64,000 nucleotides of DNA, taken from contig NC_037591.1 in assembly GCF_003073045.1 (NCBI RefSeq), positions 29,414,537 through 29,478,536 on the forward strand, given 5' to 3'. How positions within the stretch are numbered: the first letter of the stretch is position 1; each line of letters starts with the position of its first letter. The translations under genes and the position numbers were made by a program. Positions 59,002-64,000 of this stretch are shown here, piece after piece. Below the pieces are notes generated by a model. It saw nothing but the letters and a program-made list of their open reading frames with translations, was not told the DNA's origin and searched no databases. The stretch is from Pomacea canaliculata (lineage: Eukaryota > Mollusca > Gastropoda > Architaenioglossa > Ampullariidae).

Positions 59002-61828
59002 ATGGACAAGATGTCCATACTGATGGTGTGTTTGATGGCCGCCTTGTCGGAGGCTGCATTACACGATTTTTCTGTGAGTATCTCATCGACCTACACATTT
59101 CTATTCTTCTTTATCTTTCTTTCTACCTGTGTCTCTGCCTACATGATAATATAATAGAATAAAGGCGGTGACCTGAATATGTATCGTGTCACAGGCAAAA
59201 GTAAATATAACTTGAAAGCCAATGCAGTTCATTATTATAATTATTAGTATAATTTTTATTAAATTTTGATATTATTAGTTATTGTTCTGAACTATGTAAT
59301 GTTTCATTAAACTTGTATATCAAAAAGAAACTATACATAATATGCCAACCTTTGTTTTACATTCATTAAGCCTTAATTAAACGTTTTCCATTAAAAACAA
59401 CTTTCGTGATAACAACTCACATATTTTTGAAAGGTAATTACATTTTACTAAAGAAATAGAGAAAAACGCTTTTATCAAGGACTCTGTGTGTGTTTGCGTG
59501 TCTGTATGTGTGTGTGTGTGTGTTCAGAATGTACTGGACGACGATGAACTCGTGGATCATGCGAGTAGAGTGGCGAGGGCTGGTAAGTTCAGTCTAACAA
59601 ACCTCGGCGATTTTTCTTTCTTCTTTTAATCATTATTGTGTCTTCAATGTAACAAACTACAGCGAAATGTTGTAAATCGTTGTAATAAGTTTTTTTGTCC
59701 AAGATAAAGGACTGCTTCTCCTCAGTTTAAGTATTTAATACAATTAATAGGGTAAGAGTATTTAACGATCACACTAACGCTATTTACATTAAGAAAAAAC
59801 ATTTTAGTTTTTTCTTAGACTGTTTATGAGAGGCAGAATATATGTTAAAGATTCCATATAAATAACTGTGATAAATACTGCTCGAACCTTTAAACTATCT
59901 TCTTTTTTGCTGTCTTTCATCTTTTTCTATACACATACACTTACACAGGTTAAGACGATTGAATATTAATCACTTGTATCTACAGCTGATGCCGCTGGCT
60001 ATGAGATCGCCACGTTGTACGGAGAGAGCTTGGAGTCTGGAGAACAGAGACGGTAGGTGTCACTCTTGCTGAACATAGTTCTGACGACTTGTCACTCGGT
60101 CACCCTTGTCTGTGATTTTGGAATGTTCACTGTCGTCGTGAAACTTACTCTTTGTCGTGAAAGAGTGGGATAGGGCTGTAGTGTGGGTTTGTACATCTAT
60201 TTTATTCTAGATATGACGTGATTTCTCTCTCTAGAAATTACGTCATAGAGAGAAATTGCGTCATTTACGCGGATGCGGGTGGGAGCTTAAGCTCGTGGTG
60301 GCTGTGAGGCGTGATTGGTTGTGGTGTGTCAGGTGGTATGACTGGCCAACAAGACGGTTACGGGACTGAAAGATCTAGAGATGCAGGCTGAGCGTTTGGA
60401 CTGAAAGAGAGAAAGAACTGGACGACAAGCTGGGCTTTACGTTATACCTCTAGGGAGAAGACAGTGATCTTGATATCTCAAGTCTTCGTTTGTAATTGTC
60501 CTTCGCCAAACTTCAGAGGAAAGAACTACTGAGAGAAAAGGACATCAACCTAGAAGGTGATATAGCCACACGGCCGGCCTGTGCGTTGGAAAGAACAACT
60601 TCGTCCGACCTGACGACCAAGTAACGGACAAGTGTTCCGGCCACCGGTATCGGTGTTGCGTCCATACCAAGATCGTCGGCCTGCTAGCGACAGTTCGAGG
60701 TGCGCCTTCCTGTACTCCTCTCGTCGTGTGCCGGTCAATAGAAGACCGAAGTCTTAGGACAATATTTCTTCTGCGGCGCGACGAGAGATTACCCATACTG
60801 CATCCGCCATTGGACAGTGCAGTGACAGTTGTGCGTGTGTGTTCTGCAAGAACTAATCTCCACACCACAAAGTCGAGAACACAGCTAAGTGGCTTGAGCA
60901 TGAGGAGTGTACGGGCAGAGTGTGTGAGCAGTATTGTGTGAGGAATAGTGTGTGAGCAGTATTGTGTGTATGACAGATAAGGTTAGATCTGGCTCTCAGT
61001 TATCTGGACATAATAGAAGTAGGGGAAATAATTAGGTAAACGGGACTGTCTAGACAACGATCAAGGGTTCATACTTTGTAATTGTGACATTTTTTGGTTT
61101 GTATGAACTTCTGGAACTAATAATTAACATCTTTTAATGCACTAAATTGCCTCGTGTTTTCCATTGGGGTATGCGTGCTTGGGGGCTCGAGCTGGTTAGA
61201 GTGGGTAATTAATAAGCAATTTAGTGTGGTAGCACGCGGTAAGTGTCGACGTGGATTTGGTGGGGGTATAGACGGTGTGTTGGACTGGTGATAGAAATCG
61301 TACCCCTTACCAAATCTACGGACCCTGCCCCAGGTTTGCGACACTCTTCATGCAGTGTTTAAACATAGAGACAAATGTTACCTCACGATCTACAACCTAT
61401 TTAACCGAAAGTCGAAATGTTGGAAAGTTGACAAATTATCCTGAGTTTATTACATATTTCTATATAGATCTGTAATATCTAAAGGTTGTCATTGTGACTT
61501 TTATCGAAGAGACAGCTTAGACTATCGGAGACGTGTACCAACTGTTCTCACGCTCACACGTTACAGCCTCACCAAGAGAGACGTTGAAGACCACGTCGCC
61601 AGTCCGTCGTCAAAGTCCAAAAACTTCGAGCTTCGCCTCACTTCCGGAGAGAGACTACACATGTCACTTCAGAAGCGGCAAGTTCTATGCTCAGACCTGA
61701 AAGTGGTGGAGCGCTTGGAGAACGAAACGATAATCAGTCGCCCAGTCATCAAAGACTGCTTCTTCAGTGGCCTTCTGAGGGACAAGTCTGGCTTCGCTTC
61801 ACTGTCGCTGTGTGATGGAAACGTGGTA

Positions 61829-61927
<99 letters not shown>

Positions 61928-63525
61928 ATTACAAAGTTGAAAAGTAGACAAAGAAGGAAAATAAATTAAATGTTTTCCGAAACATGTTGTAATACCGCTA
62001 CAGTGGCAGTAGTCTTTCATATTCTCTTGTCTCAATTATTTCGCAGGTTGGAGCCATTCAGTCAAAAGACCGTAACTTCCAGTTACTCCCACTTCCGGAA
62101 GATTTCACCCGCAAATTTCCCTTTCTGCACGTGCTGCTTACGTGGTCAAATGCAACCGACGATCAACATTCTAGCCTCGGAGACAACTTTGTAGACGTGT
62201 CGAAAGATGAAGTGAATAAAATAGAGGATGAAGATGCAAACAACGAAAAAGGTGATATAAAACAAATGTAGATATATGATGTGAAACTTAACGAGTGTAT
62301 ATCAGACTGTACCCTATAATGAATAGTTCAACAGTAATTGTGTTGTTGTATTGTTGCTGCTGTAGTCAAGAGGTCAGTACGCGACAGGAAGGTGACGATA
62401 GAGGTGGGCGTCTACTTGGATCGACTCTTCTTAAACAAAGTATGGGAAAAGCATCAAATCTCCTCAAACCAGCAGCTTACAGACTTCATCGCTCGAAAAT
62501 GGAGTGGTGTAAGTGTTCTGTGCTTCTTTTGATATTGTTTTCTTGGTTTTGTTTGCTGACTGGATGAATGGTATTATAATTTTACTTCTCTCGCTCAATT
62601 TTGTTAGTTTAATGTTGCTTTAACTTTTACTGTTGTAAAGCGCTATCAATGGATCACTGGTTTATCTGCTAGATTCTATAAACAGTTTCTTAAGAAAACT
62701 GTTCTTTTTTTCATCTAGCTAGGAAGACATTAATTTTTCTGTAAATAATTTAAATGTTTTATTTACCCACAAAGATGATTGTAACAGGTGCCCAAGATTG
62801 CCGTATGTCTCGAATAACGACTTTTGCACAGTTTGACACCATTCTCACTGTTTCTGACAGATTGCCGGTGTGCTGCACAACCCCTCGCTGGTCGGGTGGG
62901 ACATCACGATCAAAGTCGTCCATGTGGAGATCTGGAGAAGCAACCCGGTAAGTGTACCTAGTAACTAAAAATACAAATGTTCTACTTCTTAAGCTAAATA
63001 ATTGTTTCTACAATTTAATTTTTTCTTTTGTGGATTGTGACATTATTAAAACTAATCTGTACCTTGGTTGGTATTCCTAAGTTATTACATAGTTATTAGC
63101 AGGCTACATTGATACTTTCGTTTTGCAGTGGTGGTACCAAGACTCCACTAAAGACCTAGGAAAGCGTTTGAGGATGGCGTCTACCAACACCATGAATCAG
63201 CCTTTTGACTACATTTCCTTCGAAACCGCGTACGCATGCATCTCTTTGTTTCCGGAGTGAATTTACTTGGAAATTTTCCTTCGCTCTTATTATTTCTCTT
63301 CCCTTTCTCTCTGTCTGTAGTAATGAATGTGTTTGATGGAGGGCCATGTTTATCGTGTGTCTGTGACGACTGTATCTTCTTATATCCTTTGAACAGAGAT
63401 GCCGAACCACCTGGAAAAATGGGTCTGGCTCACGTTGGGGGGATGTGCAACCCAAGAACCCGCGTAGGTATCACCAAGGGAGCCAACTACAACTTCGGAC
63501 CTGAGATCCATGAGATGGGACACGC
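59002..63525 (+). CDS. ADAMTS-like metalloproteinase E (3' end off window)
   Basis: Exons seen: 59002-59073, 59528-59582, 59986-60052, 61567-61825, 62047-62251, 62366-62508, 62861-62947, 63129-63229 and 63397-63525. The expected tenth and eleventh exons lie beyond the right edge. The frame is open throughout. The signal peptide is identical to that of D; the M12B propeptide, VKRS processing site and catalytic domain are present up to HEMGH (63509-63523), where the intron splits the zinc site as in the paralogues. Relative to D: exon 2 uses an acceptor six bases further in, because the TG repeat reaches the old one; the 5' UTR intron is absent; and the Cys found in all other copies before the GITKGA stretch is Val here (NPRTRVGI). 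That may change a disulfide near the active site. The promoter is a TATA type. It should be a propeptide-plus-protease copy like D, but the 3' end is unseen. Confidence 0.83.
60153..61343. mobile_element. Solo LTR of an LTR retrotransposon in intron 3 of gene E
   Basis: The 1191-bp insertion starts TGTCG and ends CGACA, and is flanked by a 5-bp duplication CTCTT (60148-60152 and 61344-61348). The matching intron of D is uninterrupted at this point (about 55120-55124). The TG...CA ends, 5-bp duplication and absence of internal retroviral-type genes fit a solo LTR left by recombination. The family (Gypsy or BEL type) cannot be told. It is younger than the D/E duplication. Confidence 0.65.
61829..61925 (+). 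repeat. (AGAC)n microsatellite adjoining the exon 4 donor of gene E
   Basis: About 24 uninterrupted units run straight from the donor GTAAGAC. It corresponds to the tracts in genes C and D. Confidence 0.93.
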
Positions 63526-63633
63526 GTATGTTTTCCTAACTTTCTGTGGATAGTTGATGTAACTACTGATGTGTGACTGTGTGTGTGCGTGGGTTTGCAT
63601 GCGCGGGAATGAAGCGTATATCACGCTTTAGAC

Positions 63634-63798
63634 CAGTGGCTCTTAACCGGGAGTCGATCGAACCCTAGGGGTTGGGCGGAGCCTCCGCCACGGAGGTCAA
63701 GACAAACCCGCAATTCGTGATGACACTAAAGAAGGGTTCGGTGAATGTGTATATGAAACTTGTGGGTTCGGTACCTTAAACAAGGTTAAAAACCACTG
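63634..63798. mobile_element. hAT-type non-autonomous element (MITE) in intron 9 of gene E
   Basis: The 165-bp element begins CAGTGGCTCTTAACC and ends GGTTAAAAACCACTG, with an exact 8-bp target duplication CTTTAGAC (63626-63633 and 63799-63806). The D intron has the empty site (CTGTTTAGAC read on the minus strand at 52756-52747). There is no coding capacity. It belongs to the widespread CAGTGGTTCTTAACC type of hAT MITE. Confidence 0.88.
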
Positions 63799-64000
63799 CT
63801 TTAGACTATTGTTTTGTCCTCACTTCATCGACCTTAAAAGGACGTTTTTGATGTCATGGGAAAGTGTATCTGAATGAAATCGTGGACTTGACACTGTGTC
63901 ATAGGTATCACTGTGGGTGTGGGTGTCTAATAAATGGTCGGAATCACCCGTTAGGAACGGCTGTTATGTTTTCCGGTATACTAAAGAAATGAAAAGTGTT

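Larger units (their letters stand above)
58490..64000 (+). repeat. Right arm of a large inverted duplication (gene E arm, continues off window)
   Basis: It is the counterpart of 57300-52122. Differences from the D arm are a solo LTR in intron 3, a hAT MITE in intron 9 and loss of the 5' UTR intron; everything else aligns along the length seen. Confidence 0.8.

Noticed and set aside
60545-60901. Arg-rich 118-residue minus-strand frame
   Set aside because: It lies wholly inside the solo LTR, has no recognisable domain and lacks splice or promoter support.
22408-64000. Interpretation of the cluster as venom-type metalloproteinases
   Set aside because: The catalytic motifs are shared by all reprolysins; ADAMTS-type propeptide and ancillary domains fit ordinary secreted matrix proteases, and nothing in the sequence points to a venom role.

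Overview
The window is animal nuclear DNA. Genes are intron-rich with canonical GT-AG splice sites, the intergenic DNA is AT-rich, and microsatellites, hAT-type MITEs and LINE tails are scattered through it. The ADAMTS-like paralogues, the DUF1647-type gene and the repeat types suggest a mollusc, probably a gastropod. That assignment is inference; no species marker is visible.

Left part (1-20.6 kb), single-copy conserved genes. The 3' end of a methylenetetrahydrofolate reductase gene (MTHFR, + strand, exons 129-1919) is followed by about 6.8 kb of AT-rich non-coding DNA. A five-exon minus-strand gene (8718-13298) then encodes a 377-residue type II membrane protein resembling the DUF1647 family. 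Next is a complete four-exon minus-strand AAR2 gene (16906-19556; U5 snRNP assembly factor, 386 aa), with a G+C-richer promoter near 20.5 kb. Two minus-strand exons at 21.5-22.1 kb join in frame but belong to no gene I recognise.

Right part (22.4-64 kb), a tandem and inverted cluster of ADAMTS-like secreted zinc metalloproteinases, here called A to E. A (22408-29882) and B (31824-39642) have 18 exons: signal peptide, M12B propeptide, reprolysin catalytic domain (HETGH...HD), ADAMTS-type disintegrin-like/Cys-rich segment, one thrombospondin type-1 repeat, then a Cys-rich module that stops after the CGVCGG motif, with no spacer domain. C (46541-50697), D (minus strand, 52122-56281) and E (59002 to beyond the right edge) keep the first eleven exons only; C and D end right after the catalytic domain, so they are propeptide plus protease. 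Exon sizes and phases are nearly identical across all five copies, so they arose by duplication. D and E are the arms of a young head-to-head inverted duplication whose upstream DNA, promoter and introns still align. A decayed copy of the 5' part of a C-type gene lies at 40.85-42.26 kb.

D is the only complete copy with an uninterrupted frame. A, B and C, and also the unrelated MTHFR, each carry apparent single-base frame breaks, so residual assembly indels are as likely as true gene decay.

Mobile elements: two hAT-type MITEs with perfect 8-bp target duplications (43384-43655 and 63634-63798), a solo LTR with a 5-bp duplication in intron 3 of E (60153-61343), a 5'-truncated LINE between the arms of the inverted duplication, and LINE 3' tails elsewhere. 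For the second MITE and the LTR, paralogue D supplies the empty site.
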